64,000 nucleotides of DNA from Microdochium bolleyi. Taxonomy: Eukaryota; Ascomycota; Sordariomycetes; Xylariales; Microdochiaceae. A model generated the notes under the pieces. It had not been told where the DNA came from. It saw nothing but the letters and a program-made list of their open reading frames with translations, and ran no database searches. Shown here in pieces: positions 47,312 to 59,800 of this stretch (its first letter is position 1; each line of letters begins with the position of its first letter). The stretch is from positions 3,415,524 through 3,479,523 of the forward strand of contig KQ964245.1 in NCBI GenBank assembly GCA_001566295.1. Reading direction: 5' to 3'. The translations under genes were made by a program, and so were the position numbers.

Positions 47312-48640
47312 CCGTCGGCGACCAAGGTCCGTCAGCCCTTTTGGGGCTGGTTGCAAGGCCGCACCGTCGGGGGATCCTCCAGCTGTCTTGACTCGACGCC
47401 GAGGTGAGGCGACCCTACGAATGCGACGGTTCTGTGCCAAGCCAGCCACCTCCACAGCATGCCACAGCCCTGTTCGGAGCATGCGAGCTCAGCACACCAG
47501 TCATCGCTGCTGCAATTGCCAACGCAGGCTCGGCTGCGTAGAGTTCTGTTTCGCCTCCTCTTTTGGTGGCATCTGGACTGCAACACCCCGGCCTGGCGTG
47601 GGCATGACCTGCCGCTGGCCAGGCCACCCCTGCTCGACTGCAACGGTCCCCCTCTGGTCGAATCCATAGACGGGATCCCTTTGTCCTCACCTCAGGTCGG
47701 AGGACGGAGTAGCTCACACACGGAGTACACCACCACCGGCATTGGCCAGCATGCTTCCCGCGCAACAAGACAGCTACCGTGCTGCGTGGCTGCAACACTC
47801 CGAGACAAGCGCCCCCTCGACCGGACCTTGGCGAAACCACCGAATCACAGCTCCAGGAATTGGGTTTTCTGTCGTGTGTCTGGTCGCAAGCGGCTGCCTG
47901 GCTTTGACACCGGCTGACCAGGAGCTCGAGCTCGAGATCGGCACTGGTGCAGGTGGGACCCCTCTTGCTCCTCCTCTCCAGAAGCCAAAGTCCCTGGCCC
48001 CAGTCTCGGCAGCCCTGGCTGCATTGTGGCTCCGCACGGCAGCTTTTTGCCTTGCAGCCCTTGACAAGCCCGCCCGGTCGACCTCTTGTGTTTCTATGTT
48101 TCCTTCGAATCCGTTTCGTTGTTCTGACGTTTCTTGTCCTCAGCCTACACGTGTACACATCTCGCCCGCATTGCGACGTCCAGCTCTCCCGTCACACAGG
48201 AATCACCAACGTCTCAGCTTCTCCCGTGGCACCTTGGTTGCTGATGCGCGCGCGGTAGCCTCATCGTGGCACGACAGTCATCCGCTCCACAACCACCTTC
48301 GACCCCGACGATCGTGTGACACACGCAGTTACACGCCACTTCTCGAAACATCAGAGTCCAACCCCCCTTTGCGAGTCTCAACGTGAACGACACAACCAGG
48401 CCAAGTTCGAATCCTCGCTTCTCTTCCAACCGATAGGCGAGAACACAACCTGGACCACAAAGCACACGCGGCTCGAGACTACCACTTCTCAGCCTCCAAA
48501 AGGACTTTGCCGACACACGACTACGAGTTGAGCTATCAGAGGATTCTGGAGACCACGTCCACGGCCATATCGTCACATCCCGTGAGTCGGGGTTCGATCG
48601 ACAAGCTCACGGCCGATCCAACATCCACCCCAACACAACC

Positions 48641-49989
48641 ATGAGCGACACTCCCGTAGATGGCCCGCCGCTCTTTCGGCCCGTTCCCCGGCGTCCCTTC
48701 AATGTCAACCTCGTGACAGCCACGCCGCCCGACGACGATGATGCTGCCGCCGTTGCCGCAGCCGCCGACGAGATGATGAGCCAGACGCCCACCGAGAGCA
48801 CCGAGCTTAACCTCGACATCCTTAACCGTCGGTTGCTGGCCCCCAGTCGGCGCAATCGCTCCGACGAATCCAACACCATCAGCCGTGCAGAGTCTGTCAT
48901 GAACCTCGGCGGCTCGACATTGATGGGCATCTACACCCCGAACACATACGGCAAGGACAGGTTTTACGTCGACGACAAGGAGGAAGCTCACACGCCATGG
49001 GGCACGGGCGCAGAGACGCCTGCGCGCCATTTGAGCACCGACGAGCCACATTTTGAGCTGCAAAATGACCGCTATCACGGCATCCGGCGACGATCGTCAT
49101 CGCACGTGGTCTCTCCCCTGGTGGCGCCATCATACTCGACTCTGGCCATGTATGGCGGGCTGAGAACCCTGGTTCTTGGGGGGCTCGGCGTTCTCTACGG
49201 CATCGGCGTGGCCGAGGTGCAAGACAGGCATAAGATTGCCCCCGTACATGTGGACGGGCTGCTCTCTATGCTGTACAATGACTGGCGCTACATGGTCTTC
49301 TGGGGCGTGTCTGGAGTCGTCTTTGGCAGCCTTCTGCCATGGTTTGACGATGTATGGGAGAAGATCCAGAATCCCAACCCCCCAGAGACAGTACAATGTA
49401 GTGTGGAGGAAGACGAAGAGGGTAATGCCCAGAAGGGACCGAGTACGGACTGGGCGCTGGCGGTGCGAGGGATCGGCACCTTCATCGGGATAGCCTTTGC
49501 CATTGTAAGTTCTCTCCACCCTTGCCGAAGTCGTGATTGTGCACACCAGCAGACTAATATGTCCATTCGCAGCGCAAACTCCCCTGGGACTCGACCCTCC
49601 AGCTGTCTCTCACATTGGCCATGGTCAACCCCGTGCTCTGGTTCCTCATCGATCGATCCACGCCCGGTTTCCTCGTCTCGTCAGCGGTCGGCCTTGCTGG
49701 CTCAGTCGTGTTACTTGGTCTCAAGCCTGAGATGGTGGCGACACCAACGGGGCCCTCGTTTAACTCGATGATGGGCGTCTACGGCGGTCACTCCCATACG
49801 AACGGCAGCAGTCCGTATCTGGGCTCCCTACTCCTGCGCGGCTGGGCGGACCAGCGCACGGTCGAGACGGTGATCTGGATGCTGAGTGTGCTCTTCTGCT
49901 GCTCGCTCTGCTTCGGCAACATCGGGCGACGGATGGTCTTCAACCGCACAGCGCCTGGGAAGGGCCGATGGGCCAGTATGATTGGCTGA
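48641..49989 (+). CDS. INSIG-domain protein (Insig/Nsg1/Ins1 family)
   Basis: Two exons, 48641-49504 and 49573-49989 (68-nt intron, GTAAGT donor, CAG acceptor, phase 0), encode 426 residues. INSIG proteins are ER membrane proteins that bind HMG-CoA reductase and/or the SREBP escort Scap and tune sterol synthesis. The first 165 residues are hydrophilic, with an Asp run, SP/TP sites and RRRSSS, a candidate kinase site before the membrane part. Six hydrophobic helices follow: LRTLVLGGLGVLYGIGVAEV, WRYMVFWGVSGVVFGSLLPWF, LAVRGIGTFIGIAFAI, LQLSLTLAMVNPVLWFLID, GFLVSSAVGLAGSVVLLGL and VIWMLSVLFCCSLCFGNIG. Family-typical segments are the WR...FWG...G.LLP.FD motif and RKLPWDSTLQLS directly after the intron. 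No sterol regulatory element was convincingly seen upstream. Confidence 0.87.
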
Positions 49990-52900
49990 AAAAGCTTGTT
50001 CTGTCCCTTTCTGGACAGTCAGCATTGTACACATAATCTTCAACAGGCGGAAAAGAAAAAAAGGAAAATCCTGGCCGTTTCGAGGTCGGGAAGTACACGA
50101 TGTGATGAAGCCGGAATGGGCAAAGTCCTGGTGTATATCTCAAGGTCATGTCTATACATTTGTTTTCTGGACACGGGCGCTGTCATTTCGTTTTTCTCAA
50201 AGATACCAAAAATTGTTTCTTAACCTGGCCGGGAATCGCAGCCAATGGATATCACCACCAACCCAATACTTCTACTGTCACAGCCGCTGCGCGCGGCATC
50301 GAGAAGCCCAGGATCTTATCATTCATGTGACCTGTCTATCTGCCTGTTTGTCGGAAGTACGCAAACAGTCAGCCAGTCCATTCTTTGCTACATTTGATAT
50401 CTGACGTGATGAACTCGAGCCGCAGGCGGCTCTGGTTAGCAGAGACTAAAAAAGAGCGTCTGAGCTACTCCGAGAAGAGCCCGTGTTCTCGCCACAGCAT
50501 TACATTATATACATGCTTTACCCAGCAAGCCGTTGCGTGTGTGGAAGAAGACCACACGCTGGACAAGGCGGGATGCTATTTCAGCATGCCCTTGTCCATC
50601 ACCATTGCGAGAACTACGGTCCCTCTGCATGGGGCGCGTGTGTGCTTACGTTCACAATTCAACTTTGGGAGTGGGCTGCATTTGTCTGAGCAATGCCGCT
50701 GCGGGTTATTCCATATCCCATGAACCCCCCCCTGCCCCCCCAAAACTCACATATCTCGTTGAGGTGGATGTGAGTGTTTGCTCCTTGTCTCTTCGACGTG
50801 AGAGTAAGGGTGACTGTGCTAGGAAGGATGAAGTTGAGTCATGCAGACAGAGACTGAGACCGACTGAGGCGTATACATATAACTTCATACATTATCATCA
50901 TAGATACTGTATCCTCCGTACAGACGGGTGCTCCTGCCCACCTATGTCTACATTTGTCAGCCGAGAGACGTGATCCATGGCCTGCATGTGCAGGCGAGAT
51001 ATACTGGAGCTAACTTAAGGTAGGTATCCTCACTCTCTGCCGGATCCTCCGGGACATACCACGACGGAGTACAAGGGGTCATCATGCTGTTGCCGGTCCT
51101 AGCCTGGTGTAAGACGTGGGGACTGGAGCTGATAGGGGGCTTTTCTGTTCTTTTTGGGTGACTGGCCGCTCCCGTCTCGTGTTGTGCGCACGCTTGGAAG
51201 GGCTTCCGGGGGCTGTGCTAGACCACATCCCTGCGTCATGTCAATAGTTCACTGGCAAAGCGCAGAGAGCGGCATGAAGGATTGTGTTGAGAAAGAGCAG
51301 GGCACCAAAGACTGCTAGATAGTGCAGTCCACGTTGTGTGAAGGGATAGAGGTTCTCCTCCATACGGAAGCATAGTCGGTGTTCGTCGATCTAGGACGTC
51401 ATCTCACCAGGGCGGACGCAGGAGTCGTTCACGATTTCCCCGTGCTCATAAACCTGTGCGCTTTGGACAACTACTACGGGGTTTGGTAGAACTGCTGAGT
51501 AACTCTAAATTGTTTCGATATATTACTTTACCTGACTGGGAGCTTTGTCTGGTCCAAGACTGGTCGGCGGTCGTGTGGCGAGGTGGCTGATATGCTCTCT
51601 GCATCGAACCATTCCAGCAGAGCAAAATGGCAGCTCCGCCTTACCTCATGTAAAAGTGTTGGCGCAGACCACCTTGTGATATACCGACATGTGGTGTATA
51701 GCGTCACTCTGCCATTCTTTGGAATCGCGAAGGTGGCGGTTTGAAGTGCTAGGAACGTGAGTATCAATGAGAATGTAGTGGTTCAGGAGGTGAATTTGTT
51801 GTAAGTGGGGAGACTTCCCGGAACGGTGCTCGGACGTTCCGTTGCACCCGCGTGGCAAGAGCCGTCGACGCAGGGTCTCGCGAAGCCAGTAACGATGCAG
51901 CTGCAGTCGAACCTTTAATGCGAAGGACTGATGTTCGTCGGCCTCATCAGCACGACCACTGAGCGATTCGGCCGAGATTTGAGACATGATATCTTGGATC
52001 CTTTACCGATCTTGAACAATTGGCGCAGCCGGGATGGGAAGTTGGCAAGGACCCGACCTCTCAGGCAGCAAGGAAACATGTTTAGAATCCAATCCTGGCA
52101 TAGTGTCGGGACGGCATGCAGCCCGGTCCCGTTGAGCTGTGTGCCCATTCCACCCTCGCCTGGGTTTCTCAAGCGTAAAGTCTAGATGCCCACAAGTTCG
52201 GGATGGGTTCCCGAGTTGGAAGGGTAACCATGCCAGAGTCGATCGACGAGCTGAGAGTTGTCCATGACCCTTACTGGTGCCCATCTGTTGCCACGTACTT
52301 GCCTTGCCCCGTCGCGAAGCACGCCAGAATGGGGAGCACGGCGGGCTCGATGACGATGCCGCATGCCGATTGCAAGCTGGGTGCCGCCTCCGGGGGCATC
52401 GCCATTTTGCACGTGGGATCTTGGTCCGCTCCCGTCCGGGGCGGCGCCTCGTCTTGCAAATAAGCGAGGGACTGGGTGCTAGCGCCGAGGACACCCCTTG
52501 CTGGCGGCACGGGGGCCTTTGGCCAGGCAGGCAACCAGAACAAGTTGGACCTAATAGCTCGCGGAAGTCGAGCAGTCGCGGGACCTGCAGCGAGTGGCTT
52601 CTTCTTCAGGCCGAGGCTGTTGGAGATGGCGACGCGGTGCCTAGACAAGATGATGGCAAGGAGCTTCCAGTTGCACGGCGACATTTGACCGGTCGAAGTC
52701 AGTGCAATCGGATGCAACTGCCACCAAAGCTGAGCGAGGGCAGCCCCACCACAAGCACCTGTCAAGGTTGCACCGGCATTGCCCAGTTGAGCACTGTTGC
52801 GAGAGCGGCCCAGGGCCTAAGAAAAGATCTGCGCAGAATGACTCGCAGATCTCGCAGCATCCTCCATTTCCTCCACTGCAGTGCGCCAGCTTTTCATTGC

Positions 52901-53979
52901 ACCCCGCCGGTAGACCAGTCCACTTCGTGCACCGGCAGGTCCCAAACAGGCGGATACTTTGCGTGTGCTCGTCATCACCATCCTCCTCCGAGCCACCCCC
53001 CAGCAACATCCGTGCAGGCAACCACGACTCCCTCGAGCTCGAGATCTATGACCCGGTGGGCTGGCCTGCCATAGAGGGCCCGACACAGTCCACCAGACCG
53101 CGTGACAGAGCATGAAGCTGCTCATGTGGGCACAGCATCACACCATGCGGATGGAGCTGGCCGATTTGTCTGTGAACCAAGGGTCTCGCAGCCTGCCCCG
53201 CCGCCTTCGCCCGTCCTTGTCAGAGATCCCGGCCCGGGGCCTTTCCATCGCGATGTCCGCCGGCGAGCCAATCAGCTCCCGTCGCGTCCGCTCTAGGGCC
53301 GTTGTAGACGTCAAGACTCTGCACCTGAGCCTGACTCCCGGCACAGCAAGTCGTGCTCCATGCACCAGCCTGCTTGCGCAGCCCGCGCGCATCTGATACT
53401 AGCTTCCACACGCTCCACGACCACCTACCCTGGTCCCGCTGGCTGGCCCCCAGAAGTCATGACTTCTTTCGATGGCTACGTCTTCGATATTACTGCCCAT
53501 TCCCAAGCTGGTTTCTTTTATTCCCCAGCTATCCTATATCACGCCTCCGGCGCCCTGCCCCTCCTGATCCCACCTTCTCACGACTTTTGGCCCTGCTCTC
53601 TCCTCTTCCTCACCCTTCGCCTTTGCAATTCTCGAGCCATCGATGACCTGGCCTGACCCGGCCTGACCTGCACCCCTCGCAACATGCCATGTCATTTGTT
53701 GTGCCTCCAATTTCTGCATCCTAGTTTCGACGCTCTGTACGTCAGCGATCGTGCGCAATAACGCCCAGCGGCCGCCGCAACCTCGCCCGACCTACCAGGC
53801 TGGTCCCTGCTCCCTCGAAAGACGGAACTCTTCAGATAACTCGACCCATTTCCTTTATCGCACCTGGCTCCGTTCCCAGCTTCCCTTTCCCGCGACAACG
53901 GACCACATCGAACCGATCAAGGAAGGACAGCCCGCCTCCAGACTCGGCGGCTCCAGGCGTAGAGCCCAATCCCGCCCTC
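49990..53979. other. 4-kb intergenic region without a recognisable gene
   Basis: Between the INSIG and LONRF-like genes, both plus strand. It contains only unremarkable overlapping open frames (largest about 265 codons, lacking an ATG start and any domain). A CCTGACC/CCTGACCC-type short repeat lies at about 53649-53668. The last few hundred bases before 53980 are pyrimidine-rich and probably the promoter and 5' UTR of the LONRF-like gene. Confidence 0.55.
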
Positions 53980-55740
53980 ATGTCCGCCGCTGTCGCGACC
54001 GCCTCGTCGCCCTCTCGCTCGTCTTCCCACACGTCGAACAGTATTCGGTCAGGACGGAGTTCTGGACAGGGGTCGAACCGCAGCTCGGCGCATGGCTCCG
54101 CCCCAGCCCCGAATCTTGTCGAGTCCGGAGACGTGGCCGAGGTTGCCGAGCTGATCCTGGATGCTGTCAAAGATTGCCGGAAGATCATCAGACTCGTCCA
54201 GTGTAAGGTGTGCTCTGGCGTTCTGAATAAGCCGGTGACGACACCTTGTGGACGAAGCCTCTGTCAGCGTTGCTTGCCGGAAACACACGTGCGGAACAAC
54301 ATCTCATGGCCGGCCACGGCCAACTGGCTCGAAGGATTCACATGTCCATTTCCGGACTGTCAAAAGGAACACGCCCTAGGCGCGTGCAGCCCTGATGTCA
54401 CGCTATCGAAGGCTATCGATTCGTTCGATGCCGCGGTCAACGCAAGCCAGTCCAGAGCAGACCAGCCTGACTGCTCCGTCCTTGTCACTACCATCGACGA
54501 GTGGCAGGTCGCTGGTGTTCCCTCGCTGGCCAAGCGGGATGACAGCGACATGGTGTACAATGGCGGGCGCTTACTAGCCACCTATATGCTTGCTAAGGCA
54601 GGCCGACTCAAGTACGACAGCGAGACGAGCTACACAATTGTGCGAGGTGACCAGGATACCTTGGACTTGCTAGAAAAGACGGTCTTCACAGATATCAAGG
54701 AGTCTGTGCGCTCCGAGATGGACTGCCAAGTTTGCCAGGCACTGTTACTCGATCCCTTGACGACAACTTGTGGGCACACATTCTGCCGAAGCTGTGTGCG
54801 GCGTTTCCTCGATCATTCCACGCTCTGCCCTGTCTGCCGGCGGTCATTGTCTATCCAGGTTCAAGCCAGTGAGGAGAGCTCGCCAGCCAACTTGCGGCTA
54901 ACGAAGATTCTTAACGGTTTCTGGGCCGACACGTTGATGTCAAGGGCGCAGGCACTTCGGCTAGAACAACAGGCCAGCCATGGAGGCTATGACATACCGA
55001 TTTTTGTTTGCACCCTGTCATTCCCGCGGATGTCTACCTTTCTCCATGTCTTTGAGCCACGCTATCGGCTCATGATGCGGCGTGCTATGGAGTCGGACCG
55101 CACCTTTGGAATGGTGCTGTACAAGCGGAACCCTCAGCCCAACGGCCCCTACTTCGAGGAAGTCGGCACTCTATTGCGCATTGTCAACCTCGAATACATG
55201 CCTGATGGCCGGAGCTTGGTAGAAACGGTTGGCGTGTCCCGGTTTCGTGTCACTCGATCTGGCCTCCTGGATGGCTACATCGTCGGCAACATTGCGAGGA
55301 TAGACGATATCAGCCTCGAGGACGAAGAGGCCATGGAAATTGCAGAGACCACACGTGGTCAAGGCGTTCGTAACTTTGCTCAACGCGACGTTGCATTTGA
55401 CCCTGACAACAATGAGGACCAACCTCCACCCACTCCCATCTCCTTAGACGAGCTGGAGTCGAGATCAACACAGGAACTCGCCGACATTGGGATAGCATTT
55501 GTCCGAAGAATGCAACATCAGAGTGTATCATGGCTCGTTCCACGCATACTCGCGATATATGGCGAATGCCCCACGGACCCCGCCACATTTCCTTGGTGGC
55601 TAGGTAGCATCCTCCCTGTTAGGGACGAGGAGAAGTACCTGTTGTTATGCACCACGAGCGTACGAGGACGGCTGAAAATATGCTGTCGGTGGATTATCGA
55701 ATGGGAATCTAGCAGATGGTCAGTACATCAGAGGCAGTGA
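53980..55740 (+). CDS. LONRF-like protein: two RING-type fingers plus a LON substrate-binding domain
   Basis: A single exon gives 586 residues. The first cysteine-rich module (C75, C78, C90, C95, C98, C122, C127) resembles a RING but has Arg (CGRSLC) where the zinc-binding His is expected. The second is a canonical C3HC4 RING (C249, C252, C264, H266, C269, C272, C283, C286). From about residue 338 a LON N-terminal domain follows (PIFVCTLSFPRMSTFLHVFEPRYRLMMRRAM, then FGMVLY, VGVSRFRV, LLCTTSVRGRLKI). No AAA+ or protease domain is present, so this is not the Lon protease. Animal LONRF proteins are RING E3 ubiquitin ligases with the same arrangement; an E3 function here is inferred. It was probably annotated in related fungi as an 'ATP-dependent protease (CrgA)' type protein, a misleading name. 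Confidence 0.88.
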   Translation: MSAAVATASSPSRSSSHTSNSIRSGRSSGQGSNRSSAHGSAPAPNLVESGDVAEVAELILDAVKDCRKIIRLVQCKVCSGVLNKPVTTPCGRSLCQRCLPETHVRNNISWPATANWLEGFTCPFPDCQKEHALGACSPDVTLSKAIDSFDAAVNASQSRADQPDCSVLVTTIDEWQVAGVPSLAKRDDSDMVYNGGRLLATYMLAKAGRLKYDSETSYTIVRGDQDTLDLLEKTVFTDIKESVRSEMDCQVCQALLLDPLTTTCGHTFCRSCVRRFLDHSTLCPVCRRSLSIQVQASEESSPANLRLTKILNGFWADTLMSRAQALRLEQQASHGGYDIPIFVCTLSFPRMSTFLHVFEPRYRLMMRRAMESDRTFGMVLYKRNPQPNGPYFEEVGTLLRIVNLEYMPDGRSLVETVGVSRFRVTRSGLLDGYIVGNIARIDDISLEDEEAMEIAETTRGQGVRNFAQRDVAFDPDNNEDQPPPTPISLDELESRSTQELADIGIAFVRRMQHQSVSWLVPRILAIYGECPTDPATFPWWLGSILPVRDEEKYLLLCTTSVRGRLKICCRWIIEWESSRWSVHQRQ

Positions 55741-56845
55741 TATCTTATGTCGCACAGACAAGATTGTCCGGTCCGGACTTGGGAACAATGTCCGCACAGC
55801 TTGAGCACGCCAATAGCCCAGGCGTGTATGTCACTCGAATCAAATTCTAATATGTCTCTCTTTGCAGGTCTTTGACAGATTGTCTCGTGCTTTGATGATC
55901 CCCCCTAACACACAATTCGAATCGAAGTCAAAAGACTTCTTGTGACCACCAGAGCTCCCTGAGCTCATGGTCATAGAGACAATTTACTAAGCCGCGCCCT
56001 TATACACTGCATTTTTGCGTTTTGCGAAGATACCAATTTTCCCGAGAGTGCGACAGTAAGAGATCTTCTTCGCAGCTACCGGTCTATTCATTATCCTGCA
56101 TAGCATCCATCACTACATGACGAACACCGTGAGGCAAGACGCTCCGGAGACTCGCATTTTCCATGATCACTTCCTAGAGTAGAAATAAACCCAATGATAC
56201 CATGTATGCACAAGCATCACTCATCACAATACAATTAGGTCTGTAGCAAATCTAATATTGCTATCGCGATTGATAATATACATGACGTGCCTTGTTATTG
56301 AGAGCCTGGGAAATGTGAGGTCGTGTACAGATGCGCCTTGTGGTTCATCTGACCAAAGGATGCGTTGGCTTACTCAGCATCGTCCCAGCGGGTCTGGGGC
56401 AGTTGGCCTTAGACCTTCAGCCGCTGGCATGAGGGGCCCCTGCACTCCGCATTGGAATCTGGATACTGTTGCCCTGATAACAGGCGGCTCCGATGCGATG
56501 ACCTAGCGACTATGGACCGCCTCGAGTCCAAGTCCTCCACTTGCAAGCCGGACATCGCGACACAGCTCACACCCGCTCTCGAGCCTGCAGTGTGAAGCCT
56601 CCTCGACCCTCAGCGCTAGACACGATCCGCCTGAACGAACACTGACACACACCGACACACAAGACCACTTCGCGAAACAATGCCTCACTAGGCAGCGTGC
56701 CGGCGCTCGTTCGAACCCACCCCTCCATGCCGCACGGTGTCGAGCAACATTCGGCACCTCCTTTCCTGTTCGGCCAACCATCGTCACAATTGAGGCTGCC
56801 CGAACCGGCCTTCCGTTCTTAGCACGCCGGATCTGAGCTCCGACC
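55741..56845. other. Intergenic region between the LONRF-like gene and the Ark1/Prk1 kinase gene
   Basis: About 1.1 kb. The left half is AT-rich (3' UTR of the LONRF-like gene); the right half is the kinase promoter/5' UTR. No other feature was recognised. Confidence 0.6.
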
Positions 56846-59800
56846 ATGACATCTCACGGACACAACGCCGCTGCGATGCACCAACGCCATGGGCAGCAGG
56901 CGATGTACGCAGCATCGCCTCAGGGGCAGCCGATGCACCCGCCCGTCTCAACTGCCCCCGCCGGCACTTTCTCGCCAGGAACCAAGATCCAAGTGGGCGA
57001 GCACAAGGTCGTGATTCAGAAGTACCTTTCCGAGGGAGGATTTGCGCATGTCTACCTGGTCAAGATGCCACAACCCATTGACGGTACCGACCAGGCTGTC
57101 CTCAAGCGGGTGGCGGTGCCCGACAAGGAGACGTTGCGCGGGATGCGGACCGAGGTCGAGACAATGAAGAAGCTCAAGGGCCATCGCCCCATCGTCAAGT
57201 ACATTGACTCGCACGCCTCCGAGCTCAAAGGTGGTGGCTATGAGGTGTTCCTGCTCATGGAGTTCTGCAACGGCGGAGGCCTCATCGACTTCATGAACAC
57301 CCGCCTACAGCACCGGCTGACCGAGCCCGAGATCCTCAACATCTTTACAGACGTCGCAGAGGGCGTGGCATGCATGCACTACCTCAAGCCCCCGCTACTT
57401 CACCGTGACCTCAAGGTCGAGAACGTCCTCATCACCACCAACGGCTCTCGCAAGAAGTTCAAACTGTGCGATTTCGGCTCCGCGGCTGCGCCCAAGCCTG
57501 CTCCGCAGACCGTTGTCGAGTGCCGCCTGGTCGACGAGGATGTGCAGCGGCACACAACGCTGCAGTATCGTAGTCCCGAGATGGTTGATGTCTACCGAAA
57601 ACAGCCGATCGACGAGAAGTCGGATATTTGGGCGCTGGGAGTGCTGCTGTACAAGTTGTGCTACTACACCACACCTTTCGAGGACCAGGGCCAGCTTGCC
57701 ATCATGAACGCCAGCTATCGATTCCCTAGCCACCCTGTTTTCTCAGACCGCTTGAAGAGCTTAATTGGTACGTTGTGATGCTCCCTAACCATGGACTATT
57801 GGAGAGTGCTCGCCTGACATTTCGGAACCAGCGTCTATGTTACGTGAGAACCAAACATCACGACCCAACATCTATCAAGTTCTTAGTGAAGGCTGCTCCA
57901 TGCAAGGCCGACAAGTTCCTATCCACGATGTAAGCCACCAAAGACACAATCGAGACACTTGTGGAAGTATCATCCCCCAGCTCACAATATTCAGATCTAC
58001 TCGGGGCGTGCCCAATCTGAAGCACGGAAATCTGAGCAGCAGCGTCCCTCGGAACAGCGAGGATCTGCGAAGGCTGTTGTGGGCGCCGTCTTCTCTCCAC
58101 CACCTCAGCAAGTACAGGCGATACCCGACATTACGCCCATGCGGCGTGGCAGGCCCCAAGCAGCAAGCTCGATAACACCCAACCAGTCCCATCGTCCAAG
58201 CCCATCACCGGCACGAGTGACTCAGGGGGATCCATTTGCTGCACTCGACTCGAAGACTGCAACCTCAGGCAGTGGCGAAATGGCAGACGCCTCGTCGAGG
58301 TTTCCCAGCCTGGACCAGTTCTCCATTCTGCAGGACAAGAAGGGCTCGTCTTTTGACTTTGAGCCGTCCAAAGCGCCTACAAAGGATCCCAAGGATTCCA
58401 CGCAGCTAGTCTCGGACGATGATGAGGACGATGTCAACAATGCATTCGCCATTGCGTCTGCCATGCCGCCTGAACTCCCGTCTGAGAGACACATCACAGT
58501 CGAGCAAGGCCGCTTCCGCGGCACGGCGGCGGTCTCTCACGCTCCTGTTCTGAGCCCGAAACCAGCTTCCGCCCCCCCGAAACCCACCTCTGAGATGAGC
58601 CGGGCTTCAATGATAATAAATAACAATCCTGAGCTTCAAGCGATTGCGTCACCACCGCTCAAACAGGTCCAGAGTCCACCCCTTCAAATGTCGGGCAATC
58701 CGGCCAAGATGGTCAATAATATATCGCCTATGCCAAGAGCAGCTCCAGACTATCCTCCAATCCACAGATTTCCACCGGCAGATCAGTTCAGAGCTCCAAC
58801 CTTGAACCGACCCATGGAAACCAAGAGTAGTAGCCAGTTGCGTGCTGATGCCTCACAAGACATGCGAGGCCCATCTCCGCAAGGGCCTTCCTCGGGGTTC
58901 CAAGCACCACACCCGTCATCCTCACGACCATCACTTGAAGGCGGACGCCCGTCTGCAGAAAATCTTCAACCTCTACAGAAATCCTCATCTTCTCTAGGGA
59001 GACCACGGCCGTCAAGCACATACCTCGAGTCGAATCTGGACTACTTGCGCGAGAGGGAAGCAGCGCCGCGGCCATTGAAGCCGTCTCCGTCTCCTCGCCT
59101 GGAAGATGGCCCGACTGAGGCACCTCCTTACCAAGATGACAACAAAATCGAGTCAAATGTTGATTTCTTGAGAGCCATGGAAGAACCAGATCTCAAAAGC
59201 AAGAAGGACAAGGCTGGTAAGCATGGCAAGAAGGGGAGCCTGGCGTCACTATCTGGCACCAAGAATATCCTCGCTGGCCGCTTTGGAGATGCCTTCAAGA
59301 GGTTCGAGAGCAGTGGCTCGGGCTCGAGTGCCAAGACACCATCTCCGCTTAAGGAGCACGACCGCTATGATCTGACGCCCATCGCTGGCTCGGAAGCAAC
59401 CGATGGCCGAAGCGACGATGGCATCGTGCATGGGGAGTCGGAGCTGACACCGGAGATGCGCCGGGAACGCGAAGCCCAAAGCTTGGCCGAAGAGGAAAGG
59501 CGTGTTGAAGCCGCTGCCGCCGAGTACAAGCAGAAGGTGGCTGCGCGTGGTTCTGGCGGCGCTCCAGCACCACTGCCGAAGAGCATCGGTGGAGTCTCGC
59601 GAGCAGTGAGCATCCAGAACCGCGTACAGGCTTTGCTCGACGAATCTCAGAAGTCGCCAGTACCACGAACCGCATCTGGCTACGGGCAGTTCTCTGACAA
59701 CGCCACCACCGTAAGCCGCCTCGACAAAGAGCTGCCCCAGTTGCCTCGCAAACCCGTGATGGGCACCGCTCCACCACTGCGCGCGTCCACTCTGCCGAGC

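Larger units (their letters stand above)
46277..48640. other. 2.4-kb intergenic region between mak11 and the INSIG gene
   Basis: It holds the mak11 3' UTR and the presumably long 5' leader/promoter of the INSIG gene. It includes a perfectly alternating pyrimidine-purine stretch (46865-46887), a CACGACA-type repeat cluster (47273-47311) and a CAC trinucleotide run (about 47196-47214). No gene was recognised. Confidence 0.6.

Noticed and set aside
48580..48610. GGGGTTCGATC sequence resembling a tRNA B box
   Set aside because: No acceptor stem, D arm or anticodon arm can be formed around it. It is in the 5' leader of the INSIG gene.
52277..53074. 265-codon plus-strand open frame upstream of the LONRF-like gene
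   Set aside because: Begins without an ATG, has no domain, and lies in a GC-rich intergenic region.
53980..55740. Assignment as an ATP-dependent Lon protease
   Set aside because: Only the LON substrate-binding domain is present; there is no AAA+ module or Ser-Lys protease domain, and two RING-type fingers precede it.
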